From positions 1 through 64,000 of the forward strand of contig NZ_JADKPT010000012.1 in the NCBI RefSeq assembly GCF_015351595.1: DNA of 64,000 bases, written 5' to 3'. The position numbers were made by a program, and so were the translations under genes. Numbering within the stretch: the first letter of the stretch is position 1; every line of letters starts with the position of its first letter. Shown here in pieces: positions 32,388-40,258 of the stretch. The stretch is from Flavobacterium sp. LC2016-12. GTDB taxonomy: Bacteria > Bacteroidota > Bacteroidia > Flavobacteriales > Flavobacteriaceae. A model generated the notes under the pieces. The model had not been told where the DNA came from and searched no databases. It worked only from the letters and a program-made list of their open reading frames with translations.

Positions 32388-33263
32388 ATGACAGATGAAC
32401 AAAAAGCTATAAAAGCTACATACTTTAGTATAGCTGGAAACACCTGCTTAGCCCTTGTAAAAGGTTTAGCAGGTTTTTTTGGCAATTCTTACGCCTTGAT
32501 TGCAGATGCAATAGAATCAACTGCAGATATATTTTCGTCTTTTTTGGTTTTATTTGGAATCAAGTATTCAAATAAACCGCCAGATGAAAATCATCCTTAT
32601 GGACATGGACGTGCAGAACCATTAATTACCTTTTTGGTCGTTGGTTTTTTAATTACTTCAGCAACGATTATTGGGTACGAAAGTATTTCTAATATTCAGA
32701 CTTCGCATGATTTACCAAAATCGTGGACATTATATGTTTTAGGCGCTATTATTATCTGGAAAGAATATTCGTTTCGTTTAGTGATGAAACGAAGTAAAGA
32801 AACTAATAGTTCTTCTCTTGCTGCTGATGCCTGGCACCATCGCAGTGATGCCATTACTTCGGTAGCGGCATTTATCGGAATTTCTGTTGCGCTTATAATG
32901 GGAAAAGGTTACGAATCAGCAGATGATTGGGCGGCACTTTTTGCTGCTTTTTTTATCTTATACAACAGCTATAAAATTTTCAGGCCTGCACTTGGAGAAA
33001 TCATGGACGAAAATCTAAATGATGATTTGGTTGAAGAAATTAGAGTAAAATCTTTGACGGTTCAAGGTATATTAGGAACAGAAAAATGCTTTATCCGCAA
33101 AGCAGGAATGAAATATCATGTTGATCTTCATGCAATAGTATCGGCACAAATTTCAGTGAAAGAAGGACATGATTTATCGCATAAACTACAAGACACTTTA
33201 AAAGAAAAAATACCTCAATTGGGTAATGTACTGATTCATATTGAGCCAGATGATTATCACTAG
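32388..33263 (+). CDS. Cation diffusion facilitator transporter
   Basis: A 291-residue inner membrane protein with six spans and a C-terminal cytosolic domain (about 205-291). Metal site residues in helices II and V are seen in IADAIESTADIFSS and WHHRSDAITSVAAF, and NHPYGHGRAEPL gives a further His cluster. Substrates of this family are Zn, Fe, Mn or Cd; the D-x3-D/H-x3-D pattern is standard but does not settle which. It acts by proton exchange. Confidence 0.9.
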   Translation: MTDEQKAIKATYFSIAGNTCLALVKGLAGFFGNSYALIADAIESTADIFSSFLVLFGIKYSNKPPDENHPYGHGRAEPLITFLVVGFLITSATIIGYESISNIQTSHDLPKSWTLYVLGAIIIWKEYSFRLVMKRSKETNSSSLAADAWHHRSDAITSVAAFIGISVALIMGKGYESADDWAALFAAFFILYNSYKIFRPALGEIMDENLNDDLVEEIRVKSLTVQGILGTEKCFIRKAGMKYHVDLHAIVSAQISVKEGHDLSHKLQDTLKEKIPQLGNVLIHIEPDDYH

Positions 33264-33313
33264 GAGAGGTTCAAAGTTGCAAAGGTTCAAAGGTGCTAAG
33301 GTTTTGAATCTAT

Positions 33314-33359
33314 AAAAAAATCCGTTTATTCTTTTTTTAAAGAGTAAGCGGATTTTTTT
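33314..33359 (+). terminator. Terminator of the cation efflux gene
   Basis: AAAAAATCCGTTTATTCTTT and AAAGAGTAAGCGGATTTTTT pair over nearly 20 nt with one G-T pair and end in T-run. Confidence 0.8.
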
Positions 33360-33372
33360 ATAGATAAAGTTT

Positions 33373-33403
33373 GTCACTTCGACGAAGGAGAAGTCACATA
33401 AAG
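33373..33403 (+). repeat. Left arm of a perfect 31-bp inverted repeat
   Basis: GTCACTTCGACGAAGGAGAA and the following GTCACATAAAG are exactly reverse-complementary to 33846-33876. Together they frame the GIY-YIG pseudogene. Confidence 0.85.
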
Positions 33404-33457
33404 TAGATCACGTCACGTAATTTCTCTTTCGAATGACAAAATTGACAATTTGATGGT

Positions 33458-33774
33458 TTATTCGAAATGATAATTAAGAAATTCCATGCCTGAATTGAAA
33501 CTTTGTATTAATTCTATTTTCTTTTCTCTTCTCCATTTTTTTAATTCTTTTTCTCGAGCAATTGCTTCTTGGATCCAAACAAATTTTTCACAATAAACTA
33601 GAAATTCTATACTGTATTTTGAAGCAAAGTTTTGTTTCCATTTCCTAAATTGTCTTTATGTTGTTGTAATCTTAATTTTAAATTGTTAGTTACGCCGATA
33701 TAAAAAGTAGAACGATATTTATTGGTTAAAATGTACACATAATAGGAATGAAATCCTTCTTGTGGATTAAACAT
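33458..33774 (-). pseudogene. GIY-YIG endonuclease pseudogene (frameshift)
   Basis: From ATG at 33774 the minus strand reads a GIY-YIG domain start: MFNPQEGFHSYYVYILTNKY, then FYIGVTNNLKLRLQQHKDN. In that frame a stop comes after the next 16 codons, but the adjacent frame continues the same protein from about 33624: FASKYSIEFLVYCEKFVWIQ, EAIAREKELKKWRREKKIEL and so on to a stop at 33458. One base change in length would join the two into a complete protein of about 105 residues of the small UPF0213/URI-like GIY-YIG type. So it is a single gene broken by a frameshift, unless a programmed shift or sequencing error is involved. It sits between perfect inverted repeats. Confidence 0.8.
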
Positions 33775-33845
33775 AATTTTTAATGTTTTTATAGTTTTTT
33801 GTCACTTTAAACAAAGCATATGCAGAAGTTATTTTGTGTGAACTT

Positions 33846-33876
33846 CTTTATGTGACTTCTCCTTCGTCGAAGTGAC
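33846..33876 (-). repeat. Right arm of the 31-bp inverted repeat
   Basis: Exact reverse complement of 33373-33403, 72 nt upstream of the GIY-YIG start codon. The distance between the arms is 442 nt. Confidence 0.85.
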
Positions 33877-33891
33877 AAGATTGTCTTTAAT

Positions 33892-36381
33892 CTAATCAAG
33901 GACATTCAAAATCTTCAACCCAAAGACAACCCCGTTTTGTTGAATTCCGCCTTGGTAAGAGTGAACATAATCAACTCTAAATAATTTAAATTTTCCGAAG
34001 CCTAAATTGTCTAAACCAACAGTGAATTCAGAATACGGTTTTCTATCCGGAATTGCCAGTGAATGAAAGCCAATATTCATTGTAGATTTTAAAAGATTTA
34101 ATAGCGGAATCTTATTCATAATAAAACCGGTATCATTATATTCTGAATGTATTTCAAGATAACTGTCATTCGTGCTATTGGCATAATATGGCATCATATT
34201 AAAAACATTCAAATAACGATCGCTTGTTCCTATATGCGTTTGGTTTCCGTTAAAATGTCTGTAATCTATAAAAGATATATTTTCAGCATTAAAGAATTTT
34301 CCGGCTTTGAAACTCATTCCCAGAAGACCTTTGTTTCCTAACGATAAATCGTATTGAACAGCAGCGCCAAGTCTCTCAAATTCATATTTTTTCTCGCTGG
34401 CGGCAAAAGCTTTTTCAAAAATCAAAAATACAGTTGGATATTTTTCGTCTTTAATATTATATCTCCCGTCTGGTCTTGAAATGTATTTGTTGCCAAAATT
34501 AATTCTCGCAGTCAAAGCTGTTTTAAATAAGTGATGCTGATCAAAAGCGGGAGTTGCAAAATCGTCTGGGGCTAAAGGATTATTAGAAGAATAAATATCA
34601 TCCTTTTTAAAGAAAGAATAATCGGTTGTATTAAAAAGTGGTTTTCTTTGTTCGTACGCTACTTTAGCATTCAAATTAATTCCGTTTGCAACATCCTGAG
34701 CATAGTTAATTTGAGCAAATTCTAAATTGTACAATTTCATATAATTGTCCTTAAAGAATAATGAACTAATAGAATTGACAAATTTAGTTATAGGTTCAGC
34801 ACCATTAAACTGAGCTGTTTTTGTTCCTCCGGAAGCCCAAATTGTGGCGTAATTAATATTGTTGAATCGATGGCTAAAATCTCCGGTAATACGAAAACGT
34901 TCGTCTGAAAAGCCATAATTAAAAGTGGTACTTATAGAAGTATTTGTTCCTTTCTCCTCATCCCATTTTCTAAAGGAAAAACCAGAATCAAAATTAAATC
35001 CCTGAACGGTATTAAAGCTTAATGAAGTTATGTTTAATAAACCTTTATACTCAAAAGAGTATTTCTTGAAGGTATTTTTATAATCATAACCCATTAGAAT
35101 ATCCCAAATTTTAAATTTGTTGTTTTTGGCGTCAACAGAGTCAGTATATTTTCTCGATTTTCTAATCGTTAGTAAACTATCTTTTTTGGTGTAATCGGTA
35201 CTTTCTTCAATAGTTAAAGGGATTGGGCGGATTTCATTCCAAAAAGCATCATCTTTTTTATTGGCGTTCGCTTCAAAAGCTACAATTTCATTTCCAAAAG
35301 TTTTCTTTTCAAATGAATCGGGAAACTCATAATTCGAATAAACATAATTGAATTTCCCAGAGAATTTGATTCCAAAAATACCGGCATTAAATGAAAGGGT
35401 CTGCGCATTTTTAGACCAGATTTTATTCTTCGAATTATAACTGAAACTCTGTTTTAAAGTCATAATCTCAGTAAATTCATTTTTCATTCTGTACCCTTTA
35501 ATGTGTAAATCTATCGCGTAAATCGCAAAACTATCATCGACAATATAAATGTAGCCTTCAAAGACCGGTTCTTTATCCCGTTTTGGCGTTACTTTAATTT
35601 TGTTGATTTGCTGATTGTTATCATCAAAGAAAGTGCCTTCCAGTTTGTATTTGTAGTAACTGAACGCATTATCAGCAATAGGGGAGATAAGTTTAATATC
35701 GAAGTCTAAAGTGTTGTCATAAAAATCATAAGTTGATAAAGAAGCGGTGTTGTAGCTGTAGCCTTTATTGTTTCCAGAGATTTTAGAAGCAATGATTTTC
35801 TCCTTTAATTTGTTCGGTTTTTCAAAAGAAATTTTCGAAATAGTTTCAGATAAATACAAGATTCCTGTTCCTGTCGAATCTAGATTGGAAGCCATGTCTT
35901 CGCCAAGATCGACTTTTTGTCCAAGGATTTTCTTTGGAAGATCTTTCACTTTGAACATTCCTTTTGAATAGAAATCGGCAGTATAGCGTGAGGTCTTCTC
36001 TGAGTTTTCTTTTTTGTTTGCAATCGCGCTTTTTATAATGGCGTTTGCCGGATTGTTTTTAGGATCAATAATAACTTCGTTTAAAGTAAAACTTTCCTCC
36101 AGCATTTTTACATCGAGCGTAATTGTTTTGGATTCTGATGAAACTGCTATTTTTTGGGTTTTAAAACCCAAATACTGAAACGTAATTTTGTTTTTGCCAA
36201 CTTCTTTTACATTCAGTTGGTATTTTCCCTGCTCGTTTGAGGTTGTACTCGTATAAGTGTTTTCTTCAAGAACAGATACAAAAGGCAAAGGATTTCCTTT
36301 TTCATCGGTTATGGTTCCCTTGATTTGAGCAAAGTTAGAAATCGAAAAAAGTAAAAAGGCAAATAAAGTATAGTTTCTCAT
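33892..36381 (-). CDS. Outer membrane DUF5686 protein with carboxypeptidase-like regulatory domain
   Basis: 829 residues from ATG at 36381 (MRNYTLFAFLLFSISNFAQI, signal peptide). Residues 20-105 are a CarboxypepD_reg-like (peptidase associated) beta sandwich (GTITDEKGNPLPFVSVLEEN, FQYLGFKTQKIAV), and the rest is a DUF5686 barrel region with many alternating aromatic strands (for example FKLFRVDYVHSYQGGIQQNG at the end). Such proteins look like TonB-dependent receptor relatives without a plug. Function is unknown but the outer membrane location is well supported. Confidence 0.87.
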   Translation of the reverse strand: MRNYTLFAFLLFSISNFAQIKGTITDEKGNPLPFVSVLEENTYTSTTSNEQGKYQLNVKEVGKNKITFQYLGFKTQKIAVSSESKTITLDVKMLEESFTLNEVIIDPKNNPANAIIKSAIANKKENSEKTSRYTADFYSKGMFKVKDLPKKILGQKVDLGEDMASNLDSTGTGILYLSETISKISFEKPNKLKEKIIASKISGNNKGYSYNTASLSTYDFYDNTLDFDIKLISPIADNAFSYYKYKLEGTFFDDNNQQINKIKVTPKRDKEPVFEGYIYIVDDSFAIYAIDLHIKGYRMKNEFTEIMTLKQSFSYNSKNKIWSKNAQTLSFNAGIFGIKFSGKFNYVYSNYEFPDSFEKKTFGNEIVAFEANANKKDDAFWNEIRPIPLTIEESTDYTKKDSLLTIRKSRKYTDSVDAKNNKFKIWDILMGYDYKNTFKKYSFEYKGLLNITSLSFNTVQGFNFDSGFSFRKWDEEKGTNTSISTTFNYGFSDERFRITGDFSHRFNNINYATIWASGGTKTAQFNGAEPITKFVNSISSLFFKDNYMKLYNLEFAQINYAQDVANGINLNAKVAYEQRKPLFNTTDYSFFKKDDIYSSNNPLAPDDFATPAFDQHHLFKTALTARINFGNKYISRPDGRYNIKDEKYPTVFLIFEKAFAASEKKYEFERLGAAVQYDLSLGNKGLLGMSFKAGKFFNAENISFIDYRHFNGNQTHIGTSDRYLNVFNMMPYYANSTNDSYLEIHSEYNDTGFIMNKIPLLNLLKSTMNIGFHSLAIPDRKPYSEFTVGLDNLGFGKFKLFRVDYVHSYQGGIQQNGVVFGLKILNVLD

Positions 36382-36450
36382 GAAAGTTTTTTCTCTCACA
36401 AAAATAGAATAACTTAAAAACGAGCTTATTAATAATTTGTTAAATTGTTT

Positions 36451-36513
36451 GTCAGGCTGAGCGGAGTCGAAGCCCTCTCGTTTCTATTAGCCTTCGACTT
36501 CGCTCAGGATGAC
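36451..36513. repeat. Inverted repeat with GAGCGGAGTCGAAG words
   Basis: GTCAGGCTGAGCGGAGTCGAAG pairs with CTTCGACTTCGCTCAGGATGAC in a 63-nt hairpin, alone in the spacer between the DUF5686 protein gene and aroQ. It shares GTCA...CGA words with the repeats at 33373-33876 and 61838-61966. Confidence 0.7.
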
Positions 36514-36538
36514 ATTCGCGTACAAAAATGATACTTAT

Positions 36539-36952
36539 TTACAAAAAAGACTGAATGGCTAATTCGTAGCTTTTTAATCCAAAGCCTAAAATAACACCTT
36601 TTGCATTTCCAGATAAATACGATTGATGTCTAAAGCTTTCGCGAGCATATGTATTCGAAATATGAACTTCAATCACTGGTGTTGTAATCGCTTTCATAGC
36701 ATCGCCAATGCCAATAGAAGTGTGTGTGTAAGCGCCGGCATTCAAAATGATTCCGTCAAAAGAAAAACCAACTTCCTGAATTTTTCCAATCAACTCGCCT
36801 TCAATATTACTTTGATAATAAGAAAGTTCAACGTTTGGAAATTTATGTTCCAATATCTCAAAGTAATTTTCAAAAGTCTGGCTTCCGTAAACTTCTGGTT
36901 CTCTTTTTCCTAAAAGATTTAAATTGGGTCCGTTGATAATGCAGATTTTCAT
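36539..36952 (-). CDS. aroQ: Type II 3-dehydroquinate dehydratase
   Basis: The start at 36952 (MKICIINGPNLNLLGKREPE) is the canonical family start. The 137-residue enzyme catalyses dehydration of 3-dehydroquinate in the shikimate pathway. Marks: GPNLNLLGKREPEVYG with the catalytic Tyr and lid Arg, ILNAGAYTHTSIGIGDAM, PVIEVHISNTYARESFRHQS with catalytic His. It forms a dodecamer in known cases. A terminator for the upstream barrel protein precedes it at 37033-37062, so it has its own promoter. Confidence 0.95.
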   Translation of the reverse strand: MKICIINGPNLNLLGKREPEVYGSQTFENYFEILEHKFPNVELSYYQSNIEGELIGKIQEVGFSFDGIILNAGAYTHTSIGIGDAMKAITTPVIEVHISNTYARESFRHQSYLSGNAKGVILGFGLKSYELAIQSFL

Positions 36953-37032
36953 AAGTAATTTAAATTTTATTAGTGTGATTAATTCCGTTTTACATTTCAC
37001 GGAATACATTTCACAAGTATGTAAAAATAAAA

Positions 37033-37062
37033 AAACCGTTCCAATTAATAGAACGGTTTTTA
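37033..37062 (-). terminator. Terminator of the first barrel protein gene
   Basis: AAAACCGTTC and GAACGGTTTT pair around CAATTAATA and run into T on the minus strand, 21 nt after the stop at 37084. Confidence 0.78.
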
Positions 37063-37083
37063 TAAAACTATGTGATATTCTTT

Positions 37084-37650
37084 TTAGAACATGAATCCAG
37101 CTGAAATTTGAACTACTGAGTTTCTAATATCGGCATTAGGAGAAACATCTGTTAATCCTAAACTGTAGCGTCCTTGTAGAAATATACTTTCGGTAATTTT
37201 TAACCCTAAACCTGCGTTAACAGCGAAATCAAAAGTATTGGCATCTTCGAAATCTACGTCATTTTTTTGACTTAATAAAAATGAAGCTTGTGGTCCAACT
37301 TCTAAGCTTAATGATTTTGTCATATAGATTTTAGCCATTACAGGAATAGATAAATAGGCTAATTCATTTTTGAAATCTTCCTGAGCATCGGCAAATTTAT
37401 AAGTTGCTCCTTGAGTAGAATATAAAAGCTCTGGTTGAATAGCGAATTTTTCTAATAATTTTACTTCTGCAACCACACCAACATGATAGCTAGTAATTCC
37501 ATCTTTATCAAATGCTACACCATCTAATGTTGCATCTCCAGGTTGGCTTGCAAAGTTAACCCCTGCCTTAACTCCAAGTTTTAATAATTGGGCTTGTATT
37601 GTAGCTGATGTTGCGATGAACAGGATAGCTGCTAAAATTATCTTTTTCAT
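37084..37650 (-). CDS. Outer membrane beta-barrel protein (PorT-like family), copy 1
   Basis: 188 residues with a signal peptide (MKKIILAAILFIATSATIQAQ). The mature protein repeats KLGVKAGVNFAS, VGVVAEVKLLEKFAIQPELLYSTQG, LSIPVMAKIYMTKSLSLEVGPQASFLLS and a last strand VVQISAGFMF, giving eight strands of a small porin-like barrel. It is a paralogue of the three plus-strand genes downstream and stands divergent from them with a 510-nt gap. Function is not known. Confidence 0.85.
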   Translation of the reverse strand: MKKIILAAILFIATSATIQAQLLKLGVKAGVNFASQPGDATLDGVAFDKDGITSYHVGVVAEVKLLEKFAIQPELLYSTQGATYKFADAQEDFKNELAYLSIPVMAKIYMTKSLSLEVGPQASFLLSQKNDVDFEDANTFDFAVNAGLGLKITESIFLQGRYSLGLTDVSPNADIRNSVVQISAGFMF

Positions 37651-38160
37651 AAAATTGTTTTTAAAAATTGGTATTTTTTTTAAATGTTATATATAGACCA
37701 AAACTACAGAATTATGATTTTATTGTTTTGCGTTTTACATTAAATAATTAATAAAATTCGGATGAATTTTTAAAGTGACTAGATAATTGGCTCTTTTTAA
37801 GAGTGTTATTCTTATGTATTAGAAAATAGTTAAAATTTTATTTAATAAGAATTAGATGTCTTTTTTTTAGAATTTATTTAAGATTTCTCTGCAGTATTTT
37901 TAGGCTTAAATTTACTACAACAAACACAAAATGAAAAAGAATAACTTTTTTTGAGTTATAATTAAGTATGATTTTGATGTTTTTCTCAACGCAAAAAAAG
38001 TTGTTATTTGACCTTTACCTGTATTATTAACGTCTCTAAGGTCGCCTTAATCTCGTAAGATTTTAGCTCTAATTACTGCTTTATTTATTAAAACACAAAT
38101 AATTTTTTAATAAGTATATTTCTATATTTGAATCATTAATTATAAACCAAAAAAATAAAA
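37651..38160. other. 510-nt spacer between divergent barrel genes
   Basis: I see no gene here. It holds TAGTTTTG on the minus strand at 37699-37706, a possible -7 element for copy 1, and TATATTTG at 38123-38130 for copy 2. The middle is AT-rich with a small AACGTCTCTAAGGTCGCCTT hump near 38029 and no convincing hairpin. Confidence 0.5.
38123..38130 (+). promoter_or_regulatory. Promoter of barrel copy 2
   Basis: TATATTTG, 30 nt before the ATG, in a block AATTTTTTAATAAGTATATT that recurs upstream of copies 3 and 4. No TTG at the usual distance; the conserved T-run may substitute. Confidence 0.55.
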
Positions 38161-38670
38161 ATGAAAAGAATTATTTTATCTGCAATTGCAGTTATGGCGT
38201 TTGGATTTGCAAATGCACAAGATGGACATTTTAAAGTTGGAGCTCACGTTGGTTTGCCTCTAGGTGATATTAAAGATGCTTCTTCTGTAAACTTAGGTAT
38301 AGATGCTGCTTATCTTTGGGATGTAGCTGATAAGTTTAGTGCTGGTGTTACAACTGGTTATACTACTTATTTAGCTAAAACTTACACTTATGATGATGGA
38401 TTTGTTTCATTTGAAACAAAAGGAGATGATGTAGGTTTTATTCCAGTTGCCGGAACTGCACAATATTCAATCTCTGATAATTTATTTGTTGGAGGAGATT
38501 TAGGGTACGCGATTTATGTTGGTAGTGGTGAAGGAGTAGATGGAGGGTTTTTGTACCAACCAAAGTTTGGTTACCAAAACGAAAAAATTGAATTATATGC
38601 TGCTTATAAAGGAATTTCTAATGATGGAACTTTTTCTTCAATAAACTTAGGATTTAACTATAAATTTTAA
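38161..38670 (+). CDS. Outer membrane beta-barrel protein, copy 2
   Basis: 169 residues; signal peptide MKRIILSAIAVMAFGFANAQ nearly the same as that of the next two genes. The body begins DGHFKVGAHVGLPLGDIKDA and ends INLGFNYKF with terminal aromatic residue typical of an outer membrane strand. It is the most diverged of the three tandem copies, lacking the IERLAIQPEVLFS block and having ADKFSAGVTTGYTTYLAK in its place. Own promoter and terminator. Confidence 0.82.
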   Translation: MKRIILSAIAVMAFGFANAQDGHFKVGAHVGLPLGDIKDASSVNLGIDAAYLWDVADKFSAGVTTGYTTYLAKTYTYDDGFVSFETKGDDVGFIPVAGTAQYSISDNLFVGGDLGYAIYVGSGEGVDGGFLYQPKFGYQNEKIELYAAYKGISNDGTFSSINLGFNYKF

Positions 38671-38695
38671 ATTTATTAAAAAATCTATAATGTTT

Positions 38696-38723
38696 AAAAC
38701 CTTCCAGTTTGGAAGGTTTTTTT
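38696..38723 (+). terminator. Terminator after barrel copy 2
   Basis: AAAACCTTCC and GGAAGGTTTTTTT pair around AGTTT. The same AACCTTCC stem returns after copies 3 and 4. Confidence 0.8.
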
Positions 38724-38769
38724 ATTTTCGGTTTATAGTGTGATGTTTTATAATAATAACATTATTAAT

Positions 38770-38834
38770 AAAAAACAAATTATTTTTTATTAAGTATATT
38801 TTTATATTTGGTGTATTAATTTTAACCCAAAATC
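38770..38834 (+). promoter_or_regulatory. Conserved promoter block before barrel copy 3
   Basis: AACAAATTATTTTTTATTAA followed by GTATATTTTTATATTTG and TTTTAACCCAAAAT is nearly identical to 39530-39594. It contains the -7 element TATATTTG at 38803-38810, 33 nt before the ATG. Confidence 0.65.
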
Positions 38835-38843
38835 AGATAAAAA

Positions 38844-39419
38844 ATGAAAAGAATTTTTTTAATTACTATTGCATTAATGGCATTTGGAGTTACAAATGCA
38901 CAAAAAACAAGGTTTGGAATAAAAGGGGGGCTTAACATAACGACATATTCCGGAGGAGATTACTGGGATGCTAATTCTTTAGTAGGTTTTCAAATTGGAG
39001 GTTTCGCTGAGATTAAAGTTATTGAAAGATTGGCGATTCAACCAGAGGTTTTATTTTCTATGCAAGGTGCTAATCTTGATACTCCTTTTGGGGATTATGA
39101 TGAGAAATTAAATTATATAAATATTCCTGTTTTGGCTAAATTTTATATAACAAAACAATTTACAGTTGAGGGTGGGCCGCAATTAGGATTTTTAGTATCT
39201 GCGAAAGCTGAAGGCGAAGATATTAAAGATGATTTTAAATCAATGGATACCGGTTTTAATTTTGGTGCTGGTTATAATTTTACAGATAATGTTTCTGTGA
39301 ATCTTCGTTATACTGTTGGTTTATCTAATGTCCTTGATTATGAAGTTGATGATGCAGATGAATATTTTGATAGTCCAAAAAACAGTGTTTTAGCTTTGAC
39401 TTTGGGATATAAATTCTAA
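38844..39419 (+). CDS. Outer membrane beta-barrel protein, copy 3
   Basis: 191 residues with signal peptide MKRIFLITIALMAFGVTNAQ. KTRFGIKGGLNITT, GFQIGGFAEIKVIERLAIQP, LNYINIPVLAKFYITKQFTV, GPQLGFLVSA and a final LALTLGYKF are shared closely with copy 4 (adjacent) and less closely with copy 1. It is a small eight-strand barrel or PorT-like protein in the outer membrane; role unknown, often immune-reactive or adhesion-linked in relatives. Confidence 0.87.
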   Translation: MKRIFLITIALMAFGVTNAQKTRFGIKGGLNITTYSGGDYWDANSLVGFQIGGFAEIKVIERLAIQPEVLFSMQGANLDTPFGDYDEKLNYINIPVLAKFYITKQFTVEGGPQLGFLVSAKAEGEDIKDDFKSMDTGFNFGAGYNFTDNVSVNLRYTVGLSNVLDYEVDDADEYFDSPKNSVLALTLGYKF

Positions 39420-39440
39420 GATAGCATAAATAGATATTGT

Positions 39441-39470
39441 AAAAACCTTCCTGATTCAGGGAGGTTTTTT
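39441..39470 (+). terminator. Terminator after barrel copy 3
   Basis: AAAAACCTTCC and GGAGGTTTTTT pair around TGATTCA. Same design as those at 38696 and 40201. Confidence 0.78.
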
Positions 39471-39529
39471 ATTTGTTTTTTATTTCATTTTTCATACCTG
39501 TGATTTTTTGTCGTAGTTACATTATTATA

Positions 39530-39594
39530 AAAAAGCAAATTATTTTTTATTAAGTAAATTTTTATATTTGACTTTTTAATTTTAACCCAAAATA
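39530..39594 (+). promoter_or_regulatory. Conserved promoter block before barrel copy 4
   Basis: Repeat of the block at 38770-38834 with -7 element TATATTTG at 39563-39570, again 33 nt before the ATG. The identity over about 60 nt shows that the duplication took the promoter with the gene. Confidence 0.65.
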
Positions 39595-39603
39595 AAATAA
39601 ATA

Positions 39604-40179
39604 ATGAAAAGAATTTTTTTAGTTGCTATTTCAGTACTGGTATTTGGATTTGCTAACGCCCAAAAAACTCGGTTTGGAGTAAAAGGAGGTCTTAATATTG
39701 CAACTATTGGAGGTGCTGAGGAGGCTAAGGCTAGTGCTTTAATAGGTTTTCAAGTTGGTGGTTTTGCTGAAATCAATGTTTGGAAAAAATTTTTCATTCA
39801 ACCAGAACTATTATTTTCTGCTCAGGGAGCAAAATTTGAATACGATGGTGCGCGAGATTTTAAAATAAATTTGAACTACATCAATATTCCCGTATTGGCT
39901 AAATATTATATTACAAAAGAATTTACTGTTGAAGCTGGGCCACAACTTGGATTTTTAGTTTCTAGTAAAAATATTTCTAACGAAAATTCAATTGATCTAG
40001 GTTTTAATTTAGGAGCAGGATATAATTTTACAGATAATTTCTCTGTAGGTATTCGTTATACTATTGGTTTGTCAGATGTTTACGAGTATGCAAATAATGA
40101 TGATATTGATGGTTTTGGTTTTTATGATGGCGGACATACTAACAATGTTTTAGCTTTAACTGCGGCATATAAATTCTAA
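39604..40179 (+). CDS. Outer membrane beta-barrel protein, copy 4
   Basis: 191 residues, signal peptide MKRIFLVAISVLVFGFANAQ. It keeps the KTRFGVKGGLNIAT, GFQVGGFAEINVWKKFFIQP, LNYINIPVLAKYYITKEFTV and GPQLGFLVSS blocks of copy 3, while surface-loop regions (for example IGGAEEAKASAL and NNDDIDGFGFYDGGHTNN) differ. That pattern, stable strands with diverging loops, suggests selection for surface variety. Confidence 0.87.
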   Translation: MKRIFLVAISVLVFGFANAQKTRFGVKGGLNIATIGGAEEAKASALIGFQVGGFAEINVWKKFFIQPELLFSAQGAKFEYDGARDFKINLNYINIPVLAKYYITKEFTVEAGPQLGFLVSSKNISNENSIDLGFNLGAGYNFTDNFSVGIRYTIGLSDVYEYANNDDIDGFGFYDGGHTNNVLALTAAYKF

Positions 40180-40200
40180 TCTATAATTATGATATTTTTT

Positions 40201-40230
40201 AAAACCTTCCCAATCCAGGAAGGTTTTTTT
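40201..40230 (+). terminator. Terminator after barrel copy 4
   Basis: AAAACCTTCC and GGAAGGTTTTTTT pair around CAATCCA, 28 nt before the xerD start. Confidence 0.78.
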
Positions 40231-40258
40231 ATGCCTAAAAATCACTTACTTTGTAAAT

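Noticed and set aside
37084..40179. Barrel gene array as a phase-variable invertible locus
   Set aside because: I found no inverted repeats or recombination sites around the promoters; the fixed promoter per gene argues against inversion.
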